NCBI GenBank assembly: GCA_029168955.1
Contig: JAPDOI010000121.1
Coordinates: forward strand, 744,001 to 808,000
Origin: Aplectana chamaeleonis
Lineage: Eukaryota; Nematoda; Chromadorea; Rhabditida; Cosmocercidae
Direction of reading: 5' to 3'
DNA length: 64,000 nt
Of this stretch, positions 22,718 to 36,400 are shown piece after piece. A program made the translations under genes and the position numbers. The notes beneath the pieces are model-generated. The model did not search any database, was not told where the DNA came from, and saw nothing but the letters and a program-made list of their open reading frames with translations. Numbering within the stretch: position 1 is the stretch's first letter; each line of letters starts with the position of its first letter.

Positions 22718-23150
22718 TTAAAGGCAGTGTTCACGATGAATATCGCACTCAATTTCGACCCAAAAATGGGATTATTTAGTCGTGAGGTAACTAATAGTGA
22801 ATAAACAGCGAAGAAAAACGTTAAGAATAAACTAAAAAAACCGTTTCTAATGTACAGAGCGTGGACGAGAATTATGGGCCCCGCTGATTTTCGCAAGCGC
22901 GTGCTAACCGCGAAATCTGCGCAAATCGATCAGGCTGTACGCGGTAAAGTTGCTTGGCAATTTGCCATCGAAATATGTGCGGCGCAACAAGCTCGTCCGA
23001 ATGGGGGCGGTCCGGGATAACATTCAAAGCCGTTTTTGTCGATTGCTGGCTCGTTTTCGCTGCTTTCTTCGACCCTATCCTCTCCAGCACCAACTTAGTG
23101 TTTCACACTGAAACCTCGAGAACGAGATTGATCGTGGACACTGCCTTCAA
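22718..23150. mobile_element. TTAA-flanked MITE, copy 3
   Basis: The left end is TTAAAGGCAGTGTTCACGAT. The right end is ATCGTGGACACTGCCTTCAA, with one change in the TTAA. It lies 73 bp from copy 4. Confidence 0.65.
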
Positions 23151-23223
23151 TCAAGATTTTATCATAAATCCTAAGAGAACTCTCCTTTACCAGAATTGCT
23201 AGGAGTTATTCCACAGATTGAAC

Positions 23224-23717
23224 TTAAAGGCAGTGTTCACGATAAAAAATGTGTTTCAGTTTCCACTAGGAATGGGTTGTGGAGGGGCACACTGTAACGT
23301 TGACGTCGAAAGAACGCATGAAAGCGAGTGAGGAAGAGCCTGAAAAGAGCTCGAAGTTGCCACTTTGAGCGCAAGGCAAACCTCAAAAGCGTAACACACG
23401 CCCACCGACGTGAACAAATGAATGCTCGAGATCGTGAGATGAGCGATGATTTCCAATCATTAGCCCCGTTCTTCTCTTCATTCTCAGCTTCTCTCTTTAC
23501 TCAGGTCAGCTCGCAGAGATCGACTGCAAAAGACGGAAGTTACAAGCCTCGGACAACTCGTCCACAATGTTTGCTTAGCTCAATCTTTGAGGGACCATAA
23601 CTCCGTTCCCAGAAGGTCTTGAACGATTTCAGAGACATCATTGGAATCAGCATGGGGCAGTTTTCAAGATAGGCGGAAAAACAGAGAAACGATTTTTATC
23701 TTGAACACTGCCTTTAA
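23224..23717. mobile_element. TTAA-flanked MITE, copy 4
   Basis: The left end is TTAAAGGCAGTGTTCACGAT and the right end is ATCTTGAACACTGCCTTTAA, so TTAA is present on both sides. No transposase is encoded in 494 bp. Confidence 0.7.
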
Positions 23718-26700
23718 TTAAGCTGAATCATTAGGTTCTATAATAATGCGGATATTGCAATGTCAGGCTTGTTGTAAGAAAAAAGAAAACGAAGAAAGAT
23801 GTGGTGGCAAAAAAAACCATTTAGAATCAAAATAGAGTTTTCGCGTGAAAACCTCAAGTGTTTTATATTAAAATACTTTCACAAACTGAAGAAATCTTGA
23901 GACTAAATAAAAGAACTGGGAATATAGTGGGGCTATTATGAGAATTTTCAATCGATCTGAACTCGGCGAATTTTTAAATCCCTTGTATAGTCAATTCAAA
24001 TCCGCGTAGTAAACTCGAGGAGCAACTTTTCATTAAAAAAGTTCGGAGCTTTGGTAAACGGCAAGCGAACTCCTACAAAAGCCTTGAACCTAACATTTCC
24101 ATTGCAAGATAGCGAAACAAAAATTAGATCATACTGTCAACAGCATGCTTAGGGCACAGATTTCTCAGCTCTAATATTACAAAGAAGCCAACGGTTGTCC
24201 GCATTAGCGAAAAACGTATCCAATCATAAGAAATATGAATCACATTTACAGAGAAAAAGGTCAGCTAAGACTCAAGAGAGGAATCCGTAGCAATGCGCTA
24301 ACGAAGCGGAATCGGTATTGGAACGTGGCGAGATGGAGAGCGAACAGTTTAGTCAACCGGCTGGCCCACTTTCGCCACATGAATGTCTAGGCGCGGCGGA
24401 GGAGCGCGTGCGTCAATTTTTCTTCTAAATTCGTTCGAGTTAATTCCTGTTTAATTTTTACAAAGAAGAGACTGTGGGAAGGTTCACAAGGTTCTTCTAC
24501 TAAAATGCTAATTTTTTCCACAAAAAAATCTAGCTCTTTATGAGAGAAAAAAACTCCAGAAAAGGAAGAATGTAGCCGTACGAGATTATCCAGAAACTCC
24601 ATGAAAACTATGAAATGCCCAAGCAAGAAAAAAAAAGGAATTGTTAATCGAAACCTTGGAAAAAATAGGTGGAAGTTCTTGAACTCCTACGACGTTTAGG
24701 AAAGAAAATAGCTAGAAGGATGCTCTGGAAAACTCGCAATCTCACAAAATTATGGGATGATCGTGCACAGCTGATAAAAAGGGTGATTTAGGGAAGTTCG
24801 CCTGAAAATGGCAAACCGCGTCTCTATGTGGAAAACTTCCATTTTTCAATAACCATGGAGGTATGACGATCGGTGCGAACAAATGACGACAACTATTTTC
24901 ATCCTGATACAAATGTGCATCAATTCGCGAGAGAAACACAATCGTTTTTTTGGCGGAAGCAGGAGATGGAGACTGTTGAACACTAGAAAAGGAAAAATCT
25001 CAAGCAAATTATGAAAAAATAAACCTATATCAACCGTGTTTGATTTTACTGGCAATCTAGTAAGTTGGCAGAGAATTTGTGCACCTAATGTATTGCCTTT
25101 AACGGAACGAATCAGGGATGAGCGGAATTCCGCGTTTCGCGTTCCGAAACCCGGAGTTTCGCGCATTTTTGGCATTCCGCGTTCCGAAAACCGCAAAAAA
25201 CGCTGCGGAATGCGAAAATATCGGGTCATCTGCGACGGAAGAAAAAATCAGATGAATTCTGAATCATTCCGCGTTTCGCGTTCCGAAAACCGCATTTCCG
25301 CGCATTTTCAGGCGTTTCGTGCCCGATTTCCGAAACCCGAGAAAAAAATTTCTGTTCCAAAACCCGATTTCCAAAATTTCATATTTTTATTCCGCTCATC
25401 CCTGATCACCATCAATCGTGCGTGGTCCAAGTACGATTCTGTTTACGCCGCTTTTCCCAACGACGGTTGTCCGCAGTTGCGAACCGGATTTCCGTTTCGA
25501 TAAGGTTAGTGAGTCAGCAAGTCTTCCGTTGTCGGTCTGATACATTTCGATCAAGTAAGGTACAGTATTCAAAAGCTCAACCCTTCTGTCCAAAAAACGC
25601 AGAGTAGCGGAAGGAATAGGCTCAGGGAATCATGTAATGTGCCTTCTCCTCTTTCGACCCTTCAGGACTGCTCAAGTTTATGGCATATTCGAGTCCGTTA
25701 ATAACACTATATTTTAAAATCAGAACAGTCCGTCAAAAGTCTTCGATGAGGCGAACACTCTTAAAAAATATCTTGGGATTGCAATTTCATTATCCCACGA
25801 CTTTAGGGCACCCAACTCCATCGTTCCGTTTTGTGAACACTTTCTTATCTAATGATAATTATTTTGTATTACTTATCATTTTTGAAAAACCCAAGAAATC
25901 GTCGAAATCAATTTTTATTTGGAAAAATAGTTGATAATTGACAAAACAAACATAATAAGATAACACACTGTTCATAATACTTGATTATGAGGTTGAGTGA
26001 CCTGAAGTTGTTGTTCAATGAGGATTTGATAGAATTTTTAATTTTTTCCCCGAATTTTTTTTTTGAAAAAAAAATCCCCCATGAGTAATTTTCGCGAGCC
26101 TGTTTCGGTTCTGAAGCCTAGAACGGACTAGAATGTTCCATACACTAAGCAGCCCTGATAGGTAATAGGGAGACAACAAGGAAGATTCGAAAATTTCAAC
26201 AGTTCGAAGATTCCTCTACATTTTGATGTGAAATTCGAAAAGGGTCGAGTTTTTCGAGTACTGGTAAACATAATTGAATAGAGTGAAGGTGACGCTTCAG
26301 AATGGTACTCCACATATGATAAATAATCATAGATGGACCAGGAAAAATTCAGCAGAACTAACCTACAGGATACAGGGCACGGACTAACCTAGTACAAGTT
26401 TAGGGAGCTGTTTCCGATATTGGGGGATCGGAAAATATTTCGCACCCACATCAAACTTTCGCCCAACCAGGGGTTTCAATTCCTTGGGGAGAATCGGAGA
26501 ACGTTCCCAACCCGACAGAATTCATAGAAACTCCGGGTGTACATTCCGTGGTTAATAATTCGAGAGGGTGTCTTTGACCACCCATCACCGGATATAGCGC
26601 CCAAGTTCAGAACCAAACAATAAAAGACAACAAACAATATCCAATGCCACTCATTAGAGGTAAAAACTTGAATTTGAGAGGATTCAGCTTTCATCTGACG

Positions 26701-27338
26701 ACTTTAATGTAGCAAAGACGGAAGAAACAACATAATACATTAATTCCACAGGATGTGATGAATCACAAAATGTCAAGAAACGATGAACGAACGAATGAGA
26801 AACATATAAAGTGACTTAGGGAAAAAACAGAAGACTGTAATATTATTGAACCGATTAAGGGAAATAAAGCTACAGATTACAAAGTAGTGCTCGCAACCAT
26901 TTCAATCGGCGGTAAAAATCAAGAAACGTCTATTTGAGCAAATTTCACGACAGATATGCTTATCAGCGGAGATGTGAAAATAACGTCATAGGAGAAAATA
27001 GGACTGACCTTAGTAATAACTCCACGTAAGCGACGTCAATTCCTTTCGTTTCAGCTTGCCCAACAAACAGCTCGAGAAATACACTTCACGGCAAACGTCA
27101 CCTACATTAAGGCTACTGTAAAATAGCGACACACACAACAATCGAAAAAGTAGCAGACATTTTTAGGAGTAAAACTCTTCCGAAATGCTAGAAGTAATAA
27201 GACGAAAATAACAAGTTTATGGACACAACAACAGATATCATTCAATAAATATTAACAACGTTCAGATTACACGTTACAACAGGAGAACACTACACATGAA
27301 CTGAGTTCTACACCAATAGGACAAACAAAAGGACGAGA
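23718..27338. other. Intergenic region downstream of smu-1
   Basis: Apart from a TIR element at 25113-25404 I see no supported feature. The stretch around 26180-26340 is similar to 16590-16750 (a TTCGAAAA..GTCGAGTTTTTCG-like repeat). The 3' UTR of smu-1 should run below 27339. Confidence 0.4.
25113..25404. mobile_element. hAT-like MITE built of TTCCGCGTTTCGCG repeats
   Basis: CAGGGATGAGCGGAAT at the left and ATTCCGCTCATCCCTG at the right are perfect inverted complements. The interior repeats blocks such as TTCCGCGTTTCGCGTTCCG. The ends match the hAT consensus (CAGGG) and the element at 57121. A clean 8-bp target duplication is not visible here. Confidence 0.6.
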
Positions 27339-27437
27339 TCAATCTTTCCACAGTCTCAACAGCGCATCCTCGGCGATCGTTGCAATTAAGTTCTGATTGG
27401 GATGATGGGCAACACCGAGTACAGGTCTATCGCTCAC
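27339..27437 (-). CDS. smu-1: smu-1 exon 14 (last, WD40 repeat 7)
   Basis: Acceptor GTTTAG, stop TGA. It encodes [20 protein letters not shown] and ends LLRLWKD. It continues exon 13 in phase with the conserved TLPV..GVAHHP junction, 15.9 kb away. Confidence 0.9.
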   Translation of the reverse strand: MSDRPVLGVAHHPNQNLIATIAEDALLRLWKD

Positions 27438-30400
27438 CTAAACACCAGAGTCAGATGCGGGATGATTTGGAAAAGCATATGACCTTATCAGGAGTTTGTC
27501 AAATACAAAGCAGTTAATCAATATGATAAGCACAAGGATGTATGCTTTATTTGGACTCGAAAAGGGGCAACCAAAATATGTACGTAAAAGCAAAAAAAAA
27601 GCGAACTGAGCTGTGTGCTCATTGCCTACAAATAGCAATCATTTTGTTACTCTGATGAAAGGTGGAACAAACAGCAACACACGCTTGTCCGCTTCCGATG
27701 GCGCCAGTGTATTTTTCAAAGTTGGTACCAACTTTAAAAGGTTCATATTTTAATATACTACAATGTGCAGCACGTAAGTTGCATAACTCTCCGTTTAAAA
27801 TTATCACAGGCGTATTTATTATTTGGTATGAATTCGGTTGCAAATCAGCACTGCAAAAACATGCGTGTCTCGGGGCGCATACGAGCGGAACACTTTTCTG
27901 TTGCTTCGGAATACAAAAATCTCATTTGGAGAAGTCAAATAAAATCTGTAAAAAAAGGGGTCTTCCAAGCAAAAGAGGTTTGGTTCGCGTTACAAATGTT
28001 TCAACAAAAAAGGAACAATATGAAAAGGGAATGAGGAGAGTCTACAAAAAATGAACAATATTCTCTAAAAACTCTTTTCTTTGTCAAAACTTCTCAACAG
28101 CGGAAACAAACCGTTGCGGTTCTCTATGAGGAAGCGCGTTCGGCTCCATGAAGAACTTTGATTATGTGAGTGCCGATGACTTTGACTTAATCGGTTGGCT
28201 TTCGCCTGACGCGGTCATTCCGCATCTTCACCGAGGTGTGCCGTCCCAGTAGTCAGCCGTGTCCATTTTTCACGGTCTTCAGCCACAATTTGAACACATT
28301 CCATCCAGCTGTCACTATTCCATTTCCTGCGAAACGAAACATCGCGCCTGAACTGTCTTTCGATGCCGAGTGACTTTAAATCCTCTTTAACCACATCCGT
28401 CCAGAACTTTCGCCTACGCCCAGGTGGCCGTTTCCAGACAGGATTTGGAAGCATTTTTAAAGCGTGTTGTACGAGACGATCCGGCGTTCTTCTTAGTATA
28501 TGCCCGAGCAGTCGAAGTCGACTTTCCATTGCTGCTTGAGATGGCGTTAGGAGATGCTGGCACCTCCCTCGTGTCAAGCGTTGATGTACTGCGTCGATTT
28601 CCTTGTAAAGGTCTTCGTTATGGCATACACGCGGCCAGAAATATCCAAGCAAACGCCTAAAAAGCTTCCTCTCCGTGCAATCCAACCTTTCCATCTGCGT
28701 TTTCGGTGCTGCCCACGTCTCCGATCCGTACATCATGATAGGGCGAATAGCGGATAGGTAGACGCGCAACTTGACTTCCTTCGCGATGGTGGTAGACCAC
28801 AAACACTTGGTTAGAGAATTGAATGCAGACGTAGCTTTCGCACATCGTTGTCGAATATCCGCTGCATAACTACCATCGTTCTTCAGCAAACAGCCCAAAT
28901 AACAGAAATCGTCCACCAGTTCGATACGTTGTCCGTCCACACAAACTCCAGTTGAAGGCCTCTGAGAGACCCACATCTGCTTGCATTTGTCGGGACGAAG
29001 ACGAAGTCCATAGGCTGCGGCATACTTCGAAACGAGGTTCACAATCCTTTGCAGTTTTGCGTTGTTTTCAGCGAATAACACAATGTCGTCGGCGTACTCC
29101 AGGTCGACAAGGAGCGTCCTGATGGTGTTAGGATCACATCCGCAGGAAACTGTTCTGCAACTCTACGCATGATGTCATCAACGGCGAAGTTGAAAAGAAA
29201 AAGGTCCTGCAACGGCTCCTTGCCTTACTCCTGTTTTCACCTCGAAAGCTGACGTAAATCCGACAGGTGTACGAACTGCTGCTGTTGTTCCTTTGTTCAT
29301 GTCCTCGATTAACCGAACATACTTTTCCGGGACTCCATCTGCTCGCAGAGCATTGAGCAATCGATCACGATGAGGAGAGTCGAACGCGGCTTCAAAGTCC
29401 AAAAAAGCAAGCTGTAATGGCTTCGAAAACCGCTGCCACGATTCAATTACTCTTCTCACGACGAACACTTGGTCGATGGTCGATCTTCCAGGTCGAAAAC
29501 CGGCTTGCTCATCTCTGGTCGTTCCTTCACGATGTTTGATAAGTCGCTCGAGAATGATACGTTCTAAAACCTTGTACATGACACGAAGTAGAGAGATTCC
29601 TCTGTAGTTCTTAGGATCCGTGACGGATAGCTTCTTGTGAAGAGGTACGATGATCGCATGTCTCCACGAATCGGGTATCCTTTCGCTCATCCATATGGCA
29701 CGGATGGTGTTGGTCATTTCACGAATCCCAGACGGAGGAAGAGCTTTCAGCATTTCAGCAGTGATGTTGTCATCTCCACCTGCCTTTCCATTCTTCATTT
29801 TCCGGACACAATCCAAAACTTCAGACTCAGTCGGAAGTTCCTCACTGACATCGTAATGTGCTCTCTGAACATGCGGGAGCTCAGGTACTGATGGCGCTGG
29901 ACGATTCAGTAGTGAACTGAAGTAATCCTTCCATATTGGCAGCGTCGCATCACCAACTGCAATTCCATTTGTAGTGTCCAAGACAGGAGAACATCTCTTC
30001 ATCTTCCCGCTATACTGTCGCATCAACGTGTAGGCTTTCTTCGGATTCTTCTCCCAGGGCTTCTCGAACTCCTTAGCTCTACACGTCCACTCTCGTTCGC
30101 GGTCACTTTGAAGCTGCCGACGCAACTTCCTCCTCAGACGCTTCTCCTCCACGAAGTTTCCTGCAGTTCGGAGAGCACATACTCTGTTGTAGGTAGATGT
30201 TGTTTCTTCTGAGACGTAGGCGAACTTCTTCTTAGGCTGTACAACCGGGAGTGCCTCTTTCGAAGCGTCCTGGATGCATTTGACAAAAGAATCCGCGTCG
30301 CAAAGTTTCTTCTTAGTCCGTACTCCGATGTGAATAGAAACGCGTTGTCGGAAATTCCTTCTGCACTCTTCATCTCTGAGACTTGTCATGTCAATCCTCT

Positions 30401-33400
30401 GGAGAGGCTGAGCCCCTCGCTTCCTCTTATGAATCCTCGCAGTGAAGTTCAACAGAACAGGACGGTGATCCGAATCGAATGCGACATCCCACACAGCTCT
30501 AGATCTTCGAATGTCCGATACTGGAATATTCCTCGTCAGGACATAGTCAAGCTGTAGTTTCAAAGTTGTCATCTTCCGCTTCCGCTGCTCTTCTGGAGAT
30601 AGCCGGGTTGGTCCCTGCCACGTAAGCTGATGGCGGCGATGATTCCTCTTGAATGTCGATGCAATAATCAGACCACTGCGTTCACAAAAGTCGACAAGGC
30701 GGTAGCCATTGTCCGATGTTTGCTCCACTGGGTAGAACCATTTACCGAGTACTTCGGATTCCTGATCAAGTCCCATCTTCGCATTTGCGTCAATCCCCAC
30801 GACAACAGCATGTTGACAAGGTATCCTGGCCAGCAACGTATTGAGTTCCTCATAAAACGCATCCTTCGAATTGTCTTCGGCGGTTTCAGTGGGCGCATGA
30901 GCACTCACTATCCACAGATTGAATCCTCTGTGATCATGCAGTCGTACGAATGCATTCCGACACGACGTTGAGCCGAACTCCTTGACCATACCATTGAAAT
31001 CCTTCCTTACAGCTATTGCACAGCCTCCCACTCTCCTATCGTCAGCGTTACCGCAGTAGATGGTGTACTCTCCGACGCTGATGACGGGTCTATCCTTGAG
31101 GCGGGTTTCCTGCAAAGCAGCAAACGGTGCATGGAAATAGCTCAGAAGTCTGGATAGCGCAGTTTTTTGGATATCACTCGACAGCGATCGACAGTTCAGG
31201 GTGGCGAAATTGTGGCTTGTGGCCAAAGACTCCATGACTCCCTAGGTACGGATCCTAAGGTGTTATGGACCAGAGGCCTTAGTGTGCCGGACGGCGACAC
31301 CTTTATGCAATGTGCGGGATACTTTCGCGATATAGTTGTGCACGCTATATCGCTCGAACGTTCCCTGTGTACACTCAAACGTCTGCTGGGTTCAGTAGAA
31401 GCAGGGGCACCAACGAGCAGGTACCAACAGACTTGTATACACACCCCCGTGAGTGCCGATAAAATATGCATATATGCATGTGTACCTAATAGCGATCATT
31501 AAAAAAGGAGATGATGCCAAATTGTTTTAGGAAACCATTCAATTCTTCCATGTAGAATACCACAACGGTTTGTTTCCGCTGTTGAGAATTTTTGACAAAG
31601 GAAAGAGTTTTTAGAGAATATTGTTCATTTTTTGTAGACTCTCCTCATTCCCTTTTCATATTGTTCCTTTTTTGTTGAAACATTTGTAACGCGAACCAAA
31701 CCTCTTTTGCTTGGAAGACCCCTTTTTTTACAGAATTGTTCACTTTTTCTTGATATTACGCAGTAATATCCTTGGCAAGAATTACGAACAAAGACCTCTT
31801 CATCTCCCCACTAGATCAGTCCTCTTTCTGTGGTCACAAGAATCAATGACCCAACCTGTTATAAAACTATCTCAGAAAAATCACCCGATGTGGCTGACAC
31901 GACCGATGTTCAGATGATATAAGCTAAGAATTGAATGATATCCATGATATCGTTCCCCATATTTCATTCATATTGATCGCGTCAGCCACAGCTGGCTGTA
32001 CAGGGTGTTATTTGCAACCGCCATGTTTTCCATGCGTATCGAACGGGTTGGCCACGGTGGTTTTATCAACCAACCCTGATAGGAGCATTAGGCCCTAGTT
32101 ATAGTTGCACGCTCATACGTAGCCAGCCCGGTCGATAATCATGAAAGCCAGCTGGCCTACAGCCGGATGCAGACTCTGCCCGCAGTTCTACGCTTTCGAA
32201 TAAATTTAGCTCAAAACCTGCATAGTCAAAAACTACCTTTCATTCCGTCTGGGCACTTTCATATCAGTGGAACGAAGCGGTTTCCTATGCTCATTATTTC
32301 GTTTCCGCCGCCCCATTGCTTCGCAGAACAGCCGCTTCGATTCCATGAATTTGATATGGAAAAGCTCTGCTGAGCTGCTAATGGAGATAGTTCTAACGAA
32401 TTTGTTTTCGAATTTGGATGCTGATAAACAAGTACCATTTATTTCAGAAAAAATCAGTAGGCTGGTGAAGAAGAATGAGGAAGCACTCAAAATGGGGTTG
32501 TGTGAACGGCCTGAGCGCTTTACGAAACTGAAAAGCAGCCTGGCAACATGACCTACATAACACCTCAAGCTTTCTGCACGCTATGCTTGTCATCCTTACA
32601 CATTTACAGAAGTTTTGCAAGGTGTTCTCAGACTCCTGCGCTAATTCCGATGCATCCAGCACACTATCTCAGACGACTATCGCAAAGCTCAAGACTCTTG
32701 CTCATTCTTTGGGGCACCCTGTATGGTTTCTCGGATAGCTAACATCGAGTCTGGGCTCTTGCTCACTCTCCGGGGTGTCCTGCACATTTTTACGGATGAC
32801 CAGCGGCGGGTCCGGGACTCCTAATCACTCTACGGGGTGGTTTGCACAACTTCTCGGATGACCAGCAACGGGTCCCAAATACCTGCCCTTTCTACGGGAT
32901 TCCACGACGTCCCGATGACGTCATCAGAAGCCCGAAGCACTTTTCACGACGTCCCGATGACGTCATCAGAAGCCAGATGCACTTTTCACGACGTCCCGAT
33001 GACGTCATCAGAAGCCCGAAGCACTTTTGACGACGTCCCGATGACGTCATCAGAAGCCGAAGCACTTTTCACGACGTTCCGATGACGTCATCAGAAGCCA
33101 GATGCACTTTTCACGACGTTCCGATGACGTCATCAGAAGCCAGATGCACTTTTCATGACGTCCCGATGACGTCATCAGAAGCCGAAGCACTTTTCACGAC
33201 GTCCCGATGACGTCATCAGAACCCAGATGCACTTTTCACGACGTACCGATGCCGTCATCAGAAGCCAGACGCACTTTTCACGACGTCCCGATGACGTCAT
33301 CAGAAGCCAGATGCACTTTTCACGACGTCCCGATGACGTCATCAGAAGCCAGATGCACTTTTCACGACGTTCCGATGACGTCATCAGAAGCCAGATGCAC

Positions 33401-36400
33401 TTTTCACGACGTTCCGATGACGTCATTAGAAGCCAGATGCACTTTTCACGACGTCCCGGTGACGTCACCAGAAGCCAGATGTACTTTTCACGACGTCCCG
33501 GTGACGTCATCAGAAGCCAGATGCACTTGTCACGACGTCCCGGTGACGTCATCAGAAGCGAGACGCACTTTTGACGACGTCCCGGGGACGTCATCAAACC
33601 AGATGCACTTTTCGACGACGTCCCGGTGACGTCATCAGAAGCCAGATGCACTTTTCACGACGTCCCGCTGACGTCATCAGAAGCCAGATGCACTTTTCAC
33701 GACGTCCCGGTGACGTCATCAGAAACCAGATGTACTTTTCAAGACGTCCCGATGACGTCATCAGAAACCAGATGTACTTTTCAAGACGTCCCGATGACGT
33801 CATCAGAAGCCAGATGCACTTTTCACGACGTCCCGATGACGTCATCAGAAGCCAGATGTACTTTTCACGACGTCCGGGACGTCATCAGAAGCCAGATGCA
33901 CTTTTCACGACGTCCCGGTGACGTCATCAGAAACCAGATGCACTTTTCACGACGTCCCGGTGACGTCATCAGAAACCAGATGCACTTTTCACGACGTCCC
34001 GGTGACGTCATCAGAAGCCAGATGCACTTTTAACGACGTCCCGGTGACGTCATCAGAAGCCAGATGTACTTTTCACGACGTCCCGGTGACGTCATCAGAA
34101 GCCAGATGCACTTTTCGACGTCCGGTGACGTCATCAAACCAGATGCACTTTCTGACGTCCCGGTGACGTCATCAGAAGCCAGATGTACTTTTCACGACGT
34201 CCCGGTGACGTCATCAGAAGCCAGATGCACTTTTTCACGACGTCCCGGTGACGTCATCAGAAGCCAGATGCACTTTTCACGACGTCCCGGTGACGTCATC
34301 AAACCAGATGCACTTTTCGACGTCCCGGTGACGTCATCAGAAGCCAGATGCACTTTTCGACGTCCGGTGACGTCATCAGAAGCCAGATGCACTTTTCACG
34401 ACGTCCGGTGACGTCATCAGAAACCAGATGCACTTTTCACGACGTCCCGGTGACGTCATCAGAAACCAGATGCACTTTTCACGACGTCCCGGTGACGTCA
34501 TCAGAAGCCAGATGCACTTTCACGACGTCCCGGTGACGTCATCAAGCCAGATGCACTTTTCACGACGTCCCGGTGACGTCATCAGAAACCAGATGCACTT
34601 TTCGACGTCCCGGTGACGTCATCAGAAGCCAGATGCACTTTTCACGACGTCCGGTGACGTCATCAGAAGCCAGATGCACTTTTCACGACGTCCCGGTGAC
34701 GTCATCAGAACCAGATGCACTTTTCGACGTCCCGGTGACGTCATCAGAAGCCAGATGCACTTTTCGACGTCGGTGACGTCATCAAACCAGATGTACTTTT
34801 CACGACGTCCCGGTGACGTCATCAGAAGCCAGATGCACTTTTCACGACGTCGGTGACGTCATCAGAAGCCAGATGCACTTTTCACGACGTCCCGGTGACG
34901 TCATCAGAACCAGATGCACTTTTCGACGTCCCGGTGACGTCATCAGAAGCCAGATGCACTTTTCACGACGTCCCGGTGACGTCATCAGAAGCCAGATGCA
35001 CTTTTCACGACGTCCCGGTGACGTCATCAGAAACCAGATGCACTTTTCACGACGTCCCAGTGACGTCATCAAGCCAGATGCACTTTTCGACGTCCCGGTG
35101 ACGTCATCAGAAGCCAGATGCACTTTTCACGACGTCGGTGACGTCATCAGAAGCCAGATGCACTTTTCACGACGTCCCAGTGACGTCATCAGAAACCAGA
35201 TGCACTTTTCACGACGTCCGGTGACGTCATCAGAAGCCAGATGCACTTTTCACGACGTCCCGGTGACGTCATCAGAAGCCAGATGTACTTTTCACGACGT
35301 CCGGTGACGTCATCAGAAGCCAGATGCACTTTTCACGACGTCCCGGTGACGTCATCAGAAGCCAGATGCACTTTTCACGACGTCCCGGTGACGTCATCAG
35401 AAGCCAGATGCACTTTTCACGACGTCCCGGTGACGTCATCAGAAGCCAGATGCACTTTTCACGACGTCCCGGTGACGTCATCAGAAGCAAGATGCACTTT
35501 TCACGACGTCCCGGTGACGTCGTCAGAAGCCAGATGCACTTTTCACGACGTCCCGGTGACGTCATCAGAAGCCAGATGTACTTTCACCAGCCTGCGTCCC
35601 CCCTACCAACTTACCTGCCTGAAATTGACCGCCTGTGACCATTGGCAGTGGATACTAGCAGTGAGGAATGAAAAGCGTGACGGCCTACGGCCCACGGCCT
35701 ACGGCTCACGGCCTACGGCGCACACCATGAAAATTTCTTAAGCTTTCGGGCTCACAACTTTGTTATTTGTGAACCGATTTGGCTGAAATTTGGACAGCAG
35801 GCGTCTTCTGGACCCCTTCACTTATATCCAGAAGAAAATCTTCAGAAGTTTTGTTTCAAAGATTCTATAAACTATTTTATAAAATTCTAAGTGATCACAA
35901 AGCCTAGGCAAAACCAAACCTCTCCAGCCGCTTCGCGGCTGGAGCGATACCAGACAAGAGCACGCATGGTAGAATTCCTCAGCACTCCTATCTACTTCAG
36001 GTACAGACGACCCCGAGTGGTTCGTCGGATAGGTGCAACCATATCAGGGTTCCAAGAGAAACATACAGACCATTAAAATTATCGCTATGTCTGCATGCCT
36101 GGGTAAACTAAAGCTGGGCGCAGGGTCCAGCAGGTACTGGTATAGCTTGCCAACGGGTGGCGAGGAGGGTCGTAAAAATTTTCGTGGAAATACGAACATT
36201 TGGAGGGGGGATCGTAAAATTTTCGTGAAGGAGAATATGTAGAATTGTATGGAAAAAGACAAGAACGTAGTAGGATATGTAGAAAAGTGGTTTCTGCGGA
36301 ATAAAAAGGGAATCGCAACTGTTCACAACCCAAAAAGAAGCAGTTCCCAGTCCATTCAACTGTTTTTGATCCCTTTGCGGGCGAAAATTCGCTGTAATTC

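Noticed and set aside
32837..35741. Many ORFs of 60-166 codons on both strands across 32.8-35.7 kb
   Set aside because: They arise because the 42-bp repeat is a multiple of three and lacks stops in several frames; all are translations of the minisatellite.
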